DNA of 64,000 bases from an uncultured bacterium. GTDB lineage: Bacteria; Planctomycetota; UBA1135; GCA-002686595. The position numbers and the translations under genes are program-made. Location: contig CALEMP010000250.1 of NCBI GenBank assembly GCA_937910685.1, positions 18,668 through 82,667 on the forward strand. Reading direction: 5' to 3'. Positions within the stretch are counted from its first letter, which is position 1. Each line of letters begins with the position of its first letter. The notes under the pieces were generated by a model. The model saw nothing but the letters and a program-made list of their open reading frames with translations, searched no databases and was not told the DNA's origin. This document shows, piece after piece, positions 1 through 9,515 of the stretch.

Positions 1-176
1 CCCCATTCCTGCCATTTTACCGCCCAACTGGTACCGCCAGCCAGGCGCGCGTTTTGACCGCACCCTTGGGCGCGTGCTCTGGGTTGGACTTGCCCTGGTG
101 CTCCTGTTCGCCATTTGACGGCCCCTTGAGTTTCCTCGCCTGTCCCGAAGCGAACAGCTGAGTCCCCACACTTGCC

Positions 177-2924
177 CTAGTCCCGCAAACGCTCCATGCG
201 CTCGCGGTAACGACGTCCCAAACGGGTGTGACGGTTGTCGTCATGGTTTACCCGCCGACCATCGATGTAGAGATCGGTGACCCGCGATGTGATTTCGAGC
301 AGATGGCCCTCGGTCACAATCACGTCTGCTCGCTTTCCTGTGTCCAGGGACCCAAGTTGATCGTCAAGGCCCAAGATCCGCGCGGGGTACAAGGTGACTG
401 CACGCACCGCATCGATGGCGGGCAACCCATAAGACGCTGCGGTGGCGGCTTGGAATGGCAAGTTGCGTTCGTTGTCAGAGTCCGCCGTGCAGATTGCCAC
501 GGTGACTCCAGCACGGGTCATGACTGCGGCGTTCGCAAACACCGCGTCATAGGGGTCGCGGATCGAGCGGGGAATGTTCCACACTCCACCAATGACCACG
601 GAAGTTCCGCTGGCAGCGATCCGGTCTGCAACCTTCCAACCCTCGCGCACACCGTAGAGAGCAACTTGTAGGTCCATATCCGCTGCAAAGTGCAATGCAT
701 CCAGGATCGTTTGGGCGTCTTCGGCGTGGAGAGCAATCGTCTTTTCGCCGCGGGCGTAGGGCACCATGGCGGCGAGACGCGGGTCGATCTCCGGAGCAGG
801 TGTTCCGCTGTCGGTGGCCAGGTCGCTGAGGCGCCCATGCTCGAGCGCCTCCTCAAACAGGTCTTTAAGCTCTTGGATCGACTCGCTCTCGTCATACCCC
901 TTGGACTTGGAGTCCTCTGCGGGCGGCGGCAGAATCAAACGGCCCGAGGTGTGGCAGTCATGGCCGCCCCGCATGTGCTCGCAAAGGTCGGTGTGCACGT
1001 GGCCATCATCTTGGTGTTCGTCACCACCGGTCCCATGGTCATGGTCATGATCATGTACCTCCTCGGAACCGCGACGACCGCTGCTCCGACGCGGGAAGCG
1101 CAGGTGCAACATGTCCCGATCACGGGTCAGCAACTCTTCCCAGGTGTCACCATCAAGATCAATCACCGCACTCTGCCCGCTGATGGGGCCCCTACCCGTG
1201 GGAGTGGGCTGAGCCCGTGTGATGCCGTTCCAGCGGCTGATCCCAAGGTGTGCCGAGTCAGCGTTGAGGGACGATGCCACCCGTAGGTCGGGCTGATTGC
1301 CGCCAATTTCGGCAGCATCATTGGTGGCTTGCACAGCACCAATCTCATGCAGGCCCAGCAGGCTGCCAAGGGAAATCATCCCAGGCCAAAGGTGCTTGCC
1401 GCTGACGTCGAGAATTTCCGTTCCCTCGGGCAATTCCAGATCCATGCCGACCCCAAGAATAATGCCGTCTTGCATCAAGAGGGTGGCGCCTTCCATAGCC
1501 GGACCAGAGACCGGGTGCACGGTTCCTCCTACAAGTGCCAGGGGCTTGGCGTCGCCGCCCGTCACCCGCGCCACGTTGGCAAAAACACTCTCGTCAGACC
1601 CTTCGGGATAGGCGGCCACGGTTGCGCTGGCTTCCAATGGATTCGCATCCAAACCGAAACCGTCAAGACGCGTGAACTCCATCACTCCGTCCACCATGGT
1701 CCACTCCACACGGCTCAAGCTGGAAAGCGGGTCGCCGTTCAACAGGGCCAAGTCTGCATCTTTGCCTTTTTCAATCGAGCCAATGCGGTCCGCAAGGCCC
1801 AACTGACGGGCTGGATTTAGAGTCACCAACTGCAACGCGCTAACGCGATCCATATTTCCATAGCGCACGCTCTTGGCTGCCTCCGCATACAGGCGGCGCA
1901 CCATTTCGTCTGAATCTGAGTTGATCGAGGTCAGCACGCCAGCGTCGTGCATGATGGAGGCCGCCTGAGGAATCGCGTCATAGGCCTCGATTTTGTACGA
2001 CCACCAATCGGAGAACGAGCTCGCACCCACGTTGGCTTCTGCAAGTTCCACCGCGACCTTGTAACCCTCCAATACATGCTGCAGAGTCTTGATGGTGATG
2101 CCGTAGGCCTCGCAAGCCCGTACCAGCATCAGGATTTCGTCCGCGCGATAACAGTGACTGTGTACATCTACAACCCCAGCGATAATGCCCGCCAGGGTCT
2201 CTAGGCGCAGATCTCGACGGGGAGCCAGGGGAGTCCTACCCGCTGCGAGGGCTTCCTCATGGGCGGCCCACTCGGCCGCATAGAGCTTGGCCCGGGAAAA
2301 GGCCCGGTAGTAGATAGACTCCACGCCCAAGCGCGTGGCCGGGAAACGGCCGCCACCGCCCCAATTGGAGCGTTTAGGGTTCTCGCCTAGGGCGAACTTG
2401 ATGCCCTCCCGGGCACCGGCAAACAGGAGCTCGTCCGCATTGTTCGCGTGCCAACGCAGCTTGATCACCGCATCCCGGCCGCCAATGGCGTTGGCCGAAC
2501 CGTGCAGCAAACGCGCAGTGGTTACGCCCCCCGCAAGTGCGCGGTAGATCGTAATGTCGTCGCAATCCACCGAGTCGCGGATCGTAACTTCGGCGGTGAT
2601 CGAGAGGGTGCCCTCGTTGATGCCGCGCTCGATGGCCATGTGAGAGTGACAGTCCACCACGCCAGGAGCAAGGTGCATGCCGCTTGCGTCGATCACCGTA
2701 GCGCCATCAGGAGCCGTGAGAGAGGCCCCCACGTCCGCGATGACACCATCACGCACCAGCACGTCGCCTTGGAAGGCGGGGCCCGTGGCCGTGTGGACCG
2801 TCGCGCCCTGGATCAAGCAGACACTGCCAACTTCGATGCTGGGCTTGCGTTGCTCGTCGGTTTCAAAGGGGTGTTGTGCCTGGGGCACAAAGCAAACAAG
2901 GGATAGGAAGAGGGGTGTGAACAT
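177..2924 (-). CDS. Exported tandem amidohydrolase-family protein
   Basis: 915 residues: a signal peptide followed by two amidohydrolase (imidazolonepropionase-like) units. The first unit (about 35-420) keeps the HSH metal motif at 93-95, a second HSH near 255-257, H283 and a late Asp in the NSDSD segment near 335-339, so it looks catalytically competent. The second unit (about 461-905) has the same fold landmarks, but PGMISLGSLLG stands where PGxxDxHxH belongs, so its metal site is lost. Between its parts lies a histidine/aspartate-rich stretch (about 623-658) that may bind metal. The substrate cannot be read; relatives include peptidase-like and cyclic-amide hydrolases. The start overlaps the stop of the upstream gene by one base (TGATG), implying translational coupling. 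The ATG start gives a good signal peptide. Confidence 0.88.
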   Translation of the reverse strand: MFTPLFLSLVCFVPQAQHPFETDEQRKPSIEVGSVCLIQGATVHTATGPAFQGDVLVRDGVIADVGASLTAPDGATVIDASGMHLAPGVVDCHSHMAIERGINEGTLSITAEVTIRDSVDCDDITIYRALAGGVTTARLLHGSANAIGGRDAVIKLRWHANNADELLFAGAREGIKFALGENPKRSNWGGGGRFPATRLGVESIYYRAFSRAKLYAAEWAAHEEALAAGRTPLAPRRDLRLETLAGIIAGVVDVHSHCYRADEILMLVRACEAYGITIKTLQHVLEGYKVAVELAEANVGASSFSDWWSYKIEAYDAIPQAASIMHDAGVLTSINSDSDEMVRRLYAEAAKSVRYGNMDRVSALQLVTLNPARQLGLADRIGSIEKGKDADLALLNGDPLSSLSRVEWTMVDGVMEFTRLDGFGLDANPLEASATVAAYPEGSDESVFANVARVTGGDAKPLALVGGTVHPVSGPAMEGATLLMQDGIILGVGMDLELPEGTEILDVSGKHLWPGMISLGSLLGLHEIGAVQATNDAAEIGGNQPDLRVASSLNADSAHLGISRWNGITRAQPTPTGRGPISGQSAVIDLDGDTWEELLTRDRDMLHLRFPRRSSGRRGSEEVHDHDHDHGTGGDEHQDDGHVHTDLCEHMRGGHDCHTSGRLILPPPAEDSKSKGYDESESIQELKDLFEEALEHGRLSDLATDSGTPAPEIDPRLAAMVPYARGEKTIALHAEDAQTILDALHFAADMDLQVALYGVREGWKVADRIAASGTSVVIGGVWNIPRSIRDPYDAVFANAAVMTRAGVTVAICTADSDNERNLPFQAATAASYGLPAIDAVRAVTLYPARILGLDDQLGSLDTGKRADVIVTEGHLLEITSRVTDLYIDGRRVNHDDNRHTRLGRRYRERMERLRD

Positions 2925-4723
2925 CAGCGGAATCTCCGGTCGGGAATGCGAGCAGCTTCAAAGGCGCTCTCTTGTTGTTGGCCACCCAAGTCCAGGGTGG
3001 TGTCTCCGGCAAAGGCCCCTTCGGACCATTCACCTTCCATTTGAAAAACCACGGTCATCGGTCCTACATTGAACTCGACCTCGATCTCGATTTGCGTTCC
3101 ATGCACCGTACCGGTGACCTCGCCGGTCAAGGCGGTGCCGTCCATGGGGTTGGTTGCGTTCGCGCTGCCCTTGACCAGGCCATCCTCGTCCATGGTCAAG
3201 TTCAACTCCATGGGATCGTCGTCCTCATCGTCGGGATCGACGATGGTCCAGCGACCTGTGAGGTCGGTTCCCTCGGCGGGAGGCTCTCCACTTGAAACTT
3301 TGACATCGAACTCAAGCAGGTGCCCGTCGATGATCGCGTAACGCACAGCGGCGTCTTCGGTCAAGGGCGGCGCACTCCAGAGGCAAAGGTTTGCGGGAGC
3401 ACCCGCAGCCATGCGGCCCAAGTAGCGCTCGCCCCCCACTAGGGATGCGGCGCTGGAACCAAGGCCGGCCAAGGCGGCGTCCCGGGAGAGGCCGTTTTCC
3501 ACCAGCTCGGTCACGTGTTCAAGCAATTGGCTGGCACCCTCGCCTCCGCTACCAAAAGCGATGGTGACGCCGGCTTCATGCAGGCGGATTGCACTGTCGC
3601 GCATCTCTTCCCAACGCAGCCGCTTGTCTAACAGAGCCCCGCTGGGCTCTTCGTATTCCCAATTGGCAGCGGGCTCTTCGGGCTGCTCGGTCTCCTCGGG
3701 ATCTTCAGCCTCCGGATCGTCGTCCGAAGCCTCCTTCTTCTCCTCTTTCTCCTCTTTCTCCTCGCGAGGGTCATCCACCTCTTCCGGCCAATCGAGGGTC
3801 AAGACCACCGCAGTGCCACTGGCCTTGAGTTGATCGGCCATCTTCCAAGCCTCGCGACCACCCACGATCATGATCTTTAAGCCGAACTCGTCCGCAAGCT
3901 TCAACCAGCGGTGTACATCGCGCGCGCTTTCCGCAGCGCAAGCCAAAGTCTGCTTTCCATCGAGCAGTGCCAAGGCTGCGTCTAGATTGGGGTCATGGGG
4001 TGGCCGAGGCCCGTTGCCCTCTGCCTCATACCGGAGCTTCAATTCACGGTGCCGGCCGGCGTCATAGAAAAACTGCCGCAGCTGGGCGTGATAGCCCATC
4101 AGGGTCGAGGGATAGCCGTCGCCACTGGCACGGAATGCTGCGTGCTGGAACACCGGCGTGTGCAGCACTTGGTCACGGGGAGCCACGCCGCGCGCCAGCA
4201 CGAGACAACTTTGCCCCGCAAGCAACTCACCCGAGGGAGCTGCCACAAACGAACTGAAGCCTGACTTGGCCCACTGCTTTGCCTTGTCCTCATCCAAGCT
4301 CACCGCCGAAGCCGCCGTCCAAGAGGGATCGATGCCCTTGCGATTGGCCCGGCGCATTTCGATACGCACGCCTGAGTCCGTCTCCACGGGTTGGTCCTGG
4401 TCCACCGCAATCACATGCTCGCCCAGGCCGGCCTCGGCACTGGCGTCCATGAACGCGGCCGCCGCATGCAGGCCCTCGCCGTCGATCGAGGTGTAACCCG
4501 CGGGCAAGTCCTCACTGGCAGCCTGGATTTTTGCAATGCGACCGTCGCGCAGCAGCAGGGTGTAGCTGCCTTCGCGACCTTCGACCGCAACGTTTTGGAC
4601 CGCAAGAGGTTTGGGATCACGAGCTGGCGCTTGGGCGCTGACAGCGGTGGATATCAATGCGCCAAGAGCGGACGCCAACAACATGCGGTCTAAGATGGAC
4701 CGCCGGGGGGAGATGAAATTCAT
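2924..4723 (-). CDS. Exported amidohydrolase-like protein without metal ligands
   Basis: 599 residues with a signal peptide (cleavage probably near 30, STAVSA). The body is related to the second, degenerate half of the adjacent 915-residue protein: both share a GxREAWKMADQLKASGTAVV-like segment. The position of the HxH metal motif reads AAFMDASAEAG (about 89-99), so zinc chemistry is unlikely. A strongly acidic, Glu/Lys/Asp-rich linker (about 316-350) interrupts the fold. The C-terminal 100 residues (about 487-590) are a beta-rich domain beginning DLTGRWTIV, resembling lipocalin-like or domain-of-unknown-function modules in exported proteins. It is transcribed before, and coupled by a one-base overlap to, the downstream amidohydrolase, so the two probably act together in the periplasm. 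Function is inferred only at family level. Confidence 0.85.
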   Translation of the reverse strand: MNFISPRRSILDRMLLASALGALISTAVSAQAPARDPKPLAVQNVAVEGREGSYTLLLRDGRIAKIQAASEDLPAGYTSIDGEGLHAAAAFMDASAEAGLGEHVIAVDQDQPVETDSGVRIEMRRANRKGIDPSWTAASAVSLDEDKAKQWAKSGFSSFVAAPSGELLAGQSCLVLARGVAPRDQVLHTPVFQHAAFRASGDGYPSTLMGYHAQLRQFFYDAGRHRELKLRYEAEGNGPRPPHDPNLDAALALLDGKQTLACAAESARDVHRWLKLADEFGLKIMIVGGREAWKMADQLKASGTAVVLTLDWPEEVDDPREEKEEKEEKKEASDDDPEAEDPEETEQPEEPAANWEYEEPSGALLDKRLRWEEMRDSAIRLHEAGVTIAFGSGGEGASQLLEHVTELVENGLSRDAALAGLGSSAASLVGGERYLGRMAAGAPANLCLWSAPPLTEDAAVRYAIIDGHLLEFDVKVSSGEPPAEGTDLTGRWTIVDPDDEDDDPMELNLTMDEDGLVKGSANATNPMDGTALTGEVTGTVHGTQIEIEVEFNVGPMTVVFQMEGEWSEGAFAGDTTLDLGGQQQESAFEAARIPDRRFR

Positions 4724-4888
4724 ACTGGAATGAAAAAGACTTTCGGGGGAGCGCCTATTGTGCCCTCAAGAGGCAGATCGCACGGGGTCTGAGTTCCCCT
4801 TCACACAGGGGTTTTGCACAGAGGGGCTCCTCTTGGGGCTCACCCCCCTTCCCGGAGGTCCATCCCTGCCACCAGCAGGGCGCCAGCG

Positions 4889-5767
4889 CTACAGACCCCG
4901 CTGCCAGCGGGGAACGAAGCGGGCGCGGCTCGGATGGGCCAGGGTTTCGTCCAGGACACGCAGCAGTTCCCGCTTGTCCTTGGGCAGCACCCCTGCCAGG
5001 GTCAGAGTATTGCTGGCATGGTTGGAGCGAAAGATCGTTGCCTCGCATTCCAGGCCACCGATCAGCTCGCGCAACTCGGCAGCCAACTCGACCGGGTTCA
5101 GCTCGTCCACCTCACCCCGGGCCTCTTGATCTCCCAATGGCGTGCCCTCCACCGGCGTCATCACCAAGGTCGAAAGGAATTTGGGCTGGATGGCATTGAC
5201 CACCCGCGCCGACTCCACGGCGTGTTTTTGGGAGAGTTCGCGACCTCCAGCACCGAGCAAGATCATGGTGGACAGGGCAACCCCAGCGTCGTGGGCCTTG
5301 TTCGCCACGCGGATCATTTCCTCCGCGTCTACCCCCTTGTCCAAATCCAACAAAACCTGGTCATGGCCGGATTCAATCCCGAGGTAATACTGGGTCAGAC
5401 CCTTTTCCCGCAGGAGGGACATCTCGTCCACGCTGCGAATCGCAAGGGCTTGGGGCGAGGCGTAACAAGAGATGCGGCGCAAGTCCGGAAAGGTGGCGCG
5501 CAAGGCGTCGCAAAGTTCCCCGAGGAACCGGCTCTTGGCCACCAGGGCATCCCCATCCGCCAAGAACACCTTATGTACGGGCCCAAGGTTTTGACTCGCC
5601 CACTCGATCTCGGCCAAGAGTTCGGCCATGGGTCGCACCCGAAAGCGCTTATCCCGGTACATGGCGCAGAATGTGCACTGATTGTAAGAGCACCCAATCG
5701 TGGCCTGCAGAATCAGGCTATTGGCCTCGGATGGGGGCCGGAATAGGGTTCCTTCGTAGGCAATCAC
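4889..5767 (-). CDS. Radical SAM protein
   Basis: About 292 residues with a [4Fe-4S]/SAM radical enzyme core. The cluster motif is C26-x4-C31-x2-C34 (GCSYNQCTFCAMY), a spacing seen in an uncharacterised bacterial radical SAM family rather than the canonical CX3CX2C. FLADGDALV provides the second-strand motif, and LGIESGHDQVL is the typical later barrel motif. There is no auxiliary-cluster cysteine domain. I chose the GTG at 5767 because family members start just before the EGTLFRPPSEA segment; a TTG 84 bases upstream would also be in frame, up to position 5851. It is divergent from the MIP18/SufT-like gene at 5863, which could help insert its Fe-S cluster (inference). Substrate unknown. Confidence 0.85.
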   Translation of the reverse strand: MIAYEGTLFRPPSEANSLILQATIGCSYNQCTFCAMYRDKRFRVRPMAELLAEIEWASQNLGPVHKVFLADGDALVAKSRFLGELCDALRATFPDLRRISCYASPQALAIRSVDEMSLLREKGLTQYYLGIESGHDQVLLDLDKGVDAEEMIRVANKAHDAGVALSTMILLGAGGRELSQKHAVESARVVNAIQPKFLSTLVMTPVEGTPLGDQEARGEVDELNPVELAAELRELIGGLECEATIFRSNHASNTLTLAGVLPKDKRELLRVLDETLAHPSRARFVPRWQRGL

Positions 5768-5862
5768 AGTAGGCTCATGATAACGCCCCGGGGGCCACTT
5801 GCAGGGATCCCCCAGAACGCTATGATCCAATCGCTGCTGTCCAGCGAACAAAGGAACCTACA

Positions 5863-6186
5863 ATGCCCACCCCCGAAGAAGTTTTCACCGAACTACGCCA
5901 GGTTTTCGACCCCGAAATCCCTGTCAACATCGTCGACCTTGGCCTGATCTATGACGTCAAGGTCTCCGACACCTTCGCCGTGCTGATCACCATGACCCTG
6001 ACCTCACAGTCCTGCCCCGAAGCGCGCACGATCCCCGAGGTCATGAAGCGCCGGGTCAACGGCATGGCCAGGGTTACCGGAACCGAGGTCGAGATCGTTT
6101 GGGAGCCGACCTGGGGTCCGCACCTGATCAGTGAAGAGGGTCGCAAGATCCTCGGCATTGACGAAGAAGAAGAACCGGAAGACTAG
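5863..6186 (+). CDS. MIP18/DUF59 (SufT-like) Fe-S assembly protein
   Basis: 107 residues covering a complete MIP18-family (DUF59) domain. The N-terminal helix is followed by DPEIPVNIVDLGLIYDV, which carries the conserved DPE and DLGL signatures. The conserved cysteine (C51) sits in SQSCPEA. The family acts in late Fe-S cluster maturation (SufT, Cia2, PaaD), so a role in cluster delivery is likely though not specific. The C-terminus is acidic (EEEEPED). An AAAGGA-like ribosome site lies just before the ATG. It ends 15 bases before the convergent TPR gene. SufT normally sits in suf operons; here it is a stand-alone gene divergent from a radical SAM protein. Confidence 0.9.
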   Translation: MPTPEEVFTELRQVFDPEIPVNIVDLGLIYDVKVSDTFAVLITMTLTSQSCPEARTIPEVMKRRVNGMARVTGTEVEIVWEPTWGPHLISEEGRKILGIDEEEEPED

Positions 6187-6201
6187 CGCCGCGCCGGGTT
6201 T

Positions 6202-6627
6202 CTACTGAATCACGTCCATGCCTTCCGGCAAGTCCGGCTTGGGCGCGTCCGGGTTGCTGCGCAATTCCTGTTTCCAGGAGAGCAAGCGCGCTTGGGCCCC
6301 GGACTTTTCGGCCTCGGCAATCAAGTCCGTGGCAGCCTGCTTGTCGCCTTTCTCTTCAGCAATCGCCGACTGGCGTTGGTAGAAGATCGAGAGGCTCGTG
6401 TGTGCAAAAGGATCTCCGTCGTCGATCTCGGTGATTTCCTTGCCCACGGTGATCGCATCTTCCAGTCGGCCTTGGTGCATCAACGTCATGGCCAAGCCGT
6501 GCATGGCTTCGGTCCATTTGGGCTGGGCCACCAAGGCTTGCCGGTAGGCGTCTTCGGCGGCGATGTGCTCTCCCTCACCAAAGAGGGTCATCCCCCGCAT
6601 GTAATGTTCGTGTGCCGTGTTGCTCAT
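6202..6627 (-). CDS. Small TPR-repeat protein
   Basis: 141 residues made of about three tetratricopeptide repeats: NTAHEHYMRGMTLFGEGEHIAAEDAYRQAL, then a KWTEAMHGLAMTLMHQGRLEDAI unit, then a DGDPFAHTSLSIFYQR unit. There is no signal peptide or membrane segment, so it is probably cytoplasmic and mediates protein-protein contacts. It lies 17 bases downstream of pckA on the same strand and is likely co-transcribed with it. Nothing in the sequence gives a more specific role. Confidence 0.85.
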   Translation of the reverse strand: MSNTAHEHYMRGMTLFGEGEHIAAEDAYRQALVAQPKWTEAMHGLAMTLMHQGRLEDAITVGKEITEIDDGDPFAHTSLSIFYQRQSAIAEEKGDKQAATDLIAEAEKSGAQARLLSWKQELRSNPDAPKPDLPEGMDVIQ

Positions 6628-6644
6628 GGTTAAACCCAGGGGGC

Positions 6645-8303
6645 CTACATCACCGGATCGATACCGAGATCTGCAAAGCCTTTAGACTCGAAAGTGGTCT
6701 TGAATAGATCACGTAACTTGTTGGCGGCCGTATCGTAAGCATCCTTGTCCGCCCAGGAGTTCCTGGGGTTCAAGATCGAGCTGTCCACACCGGGGCAGGA
6801 CTTGGGCATCTTGAGGTTGAACACCGAGTGCGTTTCGTACTCGGCTCCGTCCTGGTGCAGATCACCACGGAGGGCAGCGTTCAGCAGAGCGCGCGTGTCC
6901 TTGATCGAAATGCGCTTGCCTACGCCGTAGGGGCCTCCGCCCCAGCCGGTGTTGAGTAAAATGCAGCGGGCCTTGTGCTTGTCCATTTTCTCGGCCAGCT
7001 TGCGCGCGTAAACGCTGGGCTGGTGGGGCATGAAGGGCGCACCAAAGCACGAGGAAAACGCCGCCTTAGGCTCGGTCACACCAACCTCGGTCCCCGCCAG
7101 CTTGGCGGTGAATCCCATGATGAAGTGGTACATCACTTCTTTGGGGTCCAAAATCGAAACCGGCGGCAACACGCCAAAAGCGTCCGCGGTCAGCAGAACG
7201 ATGGTCTCCGGGTGGGAGCCCCTGGCGCCTTCCGCAACGTTCGGGTTGCAGGAAAGGGGATAACTGAAACGCGTGTTCTCGGTAATCGAGTTGTCGTCTA
7301 GGTCCAGATCCTGAGGATCGGTGTCCTCCATGCGCTTCCCGGGCAGGCAAGGCACGTTTTCGACCACCGTACCGCCCATGGAAAGGGCCGCAGCAATAAC
7401 CGGCTCGGCTTCCTTGTTCAGATCAATCAACTTGGCATAGCAGCCGTCTTCCAAGTTCGAAATGCCACTTTCGGTCCAGGCTGTTTCGTCGTCGCCAATG
7501 AGCTGGCGATCAGGATCGGCTGACAGCGTGGTTTTGCCCGTACCAGAAAGGCCAAACAGGATGGCCGCATCTCCGCGGGGCCCCACGTTGGCGGAGCAGT
7601 GCATGGACATGTGACCGGCTTCCGGCAAGAGCCAGTTCATCACGGTGAACATCGCCTTCTTGTTGACGCCACAGTAATCTGCCCGGCCAAATACCAGACA
7701 GATCTTGTTCTTCATGTCCATGATGGCACCGCGCGCACTGGGGGTACCATCGCGCTGGGGGTCCGCGTGGAAGCTCGGGGCGTTCAGCAGGGTCCAGCGC
7801 TTGCCGCTCTCGTCCGCGATGCCCTCAATTCCCTTGGGGAACATGTTGTGCACGAACATGGCGTGGCTGGCGTACTCGCCAACCCAGCGATAGGGCACGG
7901 CGTATTCCGGATCGGTGCCGCAAAACAGATCCTGCACATGCAAGGTTGCCTTGTTCTGATTGAGGTGCTCGCCCACGCGGGCTACTAAAGCCGCAAACTT
8001 GTCGGGGTCGAACTTCTGGAAATCGTTCTTCCACCAAATCCGGTCCTCGAATTCAGGGTGCGCCACAGCAAAGGTGTCCTTGACCGGGCGACCGGTACAG
8101 GAAGGGTCGGTGTAGAAGACCAGGGGCCCATCCTTGCCGAGTTTGGTGGGGAACGCCTTCTGCTGATCGTCCGGACCGTCAGCGGTCACGCGGCCGCGGT
8201 CATTGGCGATGGCGTCATCGAACAAGGTGTCCTTGTCGAGACCGTATTTGTAGGTCACGGAATGCAACCCAAATAAACTCTTGAGATCCTCTTGATAGCT
8301 CAT
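6645..8303 (-). CDS. pckA: ATP-dependent phosphoenolpyruvate carboxykinase
   Basis: 552 residues, the usual length for the ATP-type enzyme, which interconverts oxaloacetate + ATP with phosphoenolpyruvate + CO2 + ADP in gluconeogenesis. The kinase P-loop GLSGTGKTT is at 251-259 and the metal-binding DDE at 271-273. The upstream catalytic segment HMSMHCSANVG (231-241) matches the family lysine/histidine region, and NPRNSW-type motifs occur near the C-terminus. The ATG start is supported by alignment of the N-terminal helix. The downstream TPR gene follows closely. The intergenic region upstream (8304-8415) separates it from the epimerase and probably holds its promoter. Confidence 0.97.
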   Translation of the reverse strand: MSYQEDLKSLFGLHSVTYKYGLDKDTLFDDAIANDRGRVTADGPDDQQKAFPTKLGKDGPLVFYTDPSCTGRPVKDTFAVAHPEFEDRIWWKNDFQKFDPDKFAALVARVGEHLNQNKATLHVQDLFCGTDPEYAVPYRWVGEYASHAMFVHNMFPKGIEGIADESGKRWTLLNAPSFHADPQRDGTPSARGAIMDMKNKICLVFGRADYCGVNKKAMFTVMNWLLPEAGHMSMHCSANVGPRGDAAILFGLSGTGKTTLSADPDRQLIGDDETAWTESGISNLEDGCYAKLIDLNKEAEPVIAAALSMGGTVVENVPCLPGKRMEDTDPQDLDLDDNSITENTRFSYPLSCNPNVAEGARGSHPETIVLLTADAFGVLPPVSILDPKEVMYHFIMGFTAKLAGTEVGVTEPKAAFSSCFGAPFMPHQPSVYARKLAEKMDKHKARCILLNTGWGGGPYGVGKRISIKDTRALLNAALRGDLHQDGAEYETHSVFNLKMPKSCPGVDSSILNPRNSWADKDAYDTAANKLRDLFKTTFESKGFADLGIDPVM

Positions 8304-8415
8304 GGTTTCCTCATCAAACAGACATGCCAGGGCTCATAAAAGGCCCTGCTGAAGAATTAGGCGACAAGAATAAACCCCGCCCCCCTAGAGGGCAACCCTG
8401 AACCGGCCATAGCGG

Positions 8416-9387
8416 TCAGGAACGACCCGCACTGAGACGCTGACGGTACCACTCCAGGGTGACTTCAAGGCCCTGGGCCCAGGGAATCTTGGAAGTCCAG
8501 CCCAGGAGCTCCTTGGCCCGAGCCGGGGCTGCTTGGCTGTGGGGCACATCTCCGTCCCTCGCAGGGCCGAAATTGGGCTCCCCGTCCTTGCCCAGCACCT
8601 TGCCCATGGCCCGATAAAGCTCCAGCAAACTGATGCGATCTCCGGCCCCCAGGTTGATCACCGACCCCGGCGGGGTATTCCCTTCGAGGGCTCGACAAAT
8701 CCCGTCAATCACGTTGGAAACAAAAGTGAAGTCCCGGGTCTGGCTGCCATCCCCATAAATGGTTGGCTGACGGCCCTCGATCAGAGCCTTAGCAAAAATC
8801 GCGATGACGCCGGTGTAGGGTGAATCGTCCGCCTGGCGGGGCCCGAACACATTGAAGAAACGCAAGCTGGTGGTGTGCATGCCATAGCACTCGGCCCAAA
8901 CGCGCATCAGCTGTTCCCCCGCGAGCTTGCCCGAGGCATAGGGCGAAAGAGGCCGGGGCATGAATTCTTCACGCAAGGGCATTTCCTGGTTGTCTCCATA
9001 GGCGGCAGACGATGCGGCGAAGACCACCCGCTGGACGCCGGCGATGCGCGCGCTGTCCACAATGTTCAGGGTGCCGTCCACGTTGATGCGGTAACTCTCA
9101 CGCGGATCCTCAATGCTGCGAGGGACTGAAACCTGAGCAGCAAGGTGCACAACCCAGTCCACCCCTTGCATAGCGCTGGCCACGCGGTCCGGATCGGTGA
9201 TGCAGGACCGAACGATCTCAACGGGTTTGCCCGAATTCAAATCGCCGCAGTCAAGTTCAGCAAGGTTCTCCAGCTTGCCCGAAGAGAAGTCATCCAACAC
9301 GCGAACGGAATGGCCCTTCGAGACGAGGCGCTCCACAAGGTGAGAACCGATAAATCCGGCGCCGCCGGTGACTAGAGCAAGGGACAT
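8416..9387 (-). CDS. NAD-dependent nucleotide-sugar epimerase/dehydratase
   Basis: 323 residues of the extended short-chain dehydrogenase family. The Rossmann NAD motif GGAGFIG is at 8-14, followed by the catalytic YASGK motif and the SSAAYG segment. It has the LRFFNVFGPRQ and GDGSQTRDFTFV signatures of UDP-glucose 4-epimerase-like enzymes. The likely substrate is a UDP- or dTDP-sugar for surface polysaccharide; the exact one cannot be read. I chose the ATG at 9387 because it starts directly before the first beta strand. An upstream TTG would add a proline/arginine-rich extension with no family counterpart. It lies downstream of the FtsX-like permease on the same strand. Confidence 0.92.
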   Translation of the reverse strand: MSLALVTGGAGFIGSHLVERLVSKGHSVRVLDDFSSGKLENLAELDCGDLNSGKPVEIVRSCITDPDRVASAMQGVDWVVHLAAQVSVPRSIEDPRESYRINVDGTLNIVDSARIAGVQRVVFAASSAAYGDNQEMPLREEFMPRPLSPYASGKLAGEQLMRVWAECYGMHTTSLRFFNVFGPRQADDSPYTGVIAIFAKALIEGRQPTIYGDGSQTRDFTFVSNVIDGICRALEGNTPPGSVINLGAGDRISLLELYRAMGKVLGKDGEPNFGPARDGDVPHSQAAPARAKELLGWTSKIPWAQGLEVTLEWYRQRLSAGRS

Positions 9388-9515
9388 GCTGGGAGATCTG
9401 CTGGGTTGGGCCTGCCGGAGTTCCGGCGGTGGTGGCCCACAATACCGCCTCAGCGGCCTCGATCTTCCATCAAGCCCCGAAATCCTCCCCTCCGGCAATC
9501 CTCACGCTGGCCGGA

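Noticed and set aside
1..176. Gene at the left edge
   Set aside because: Only short arginine-rich frames; no start or motif supports a gene.
4814..5746. 310-codon open frame on the plus strand
   Set aside because: It lies opposite the radical SAM gene; its translation has no family motif, whereas the opposite strand has a complete Fe-S motif.
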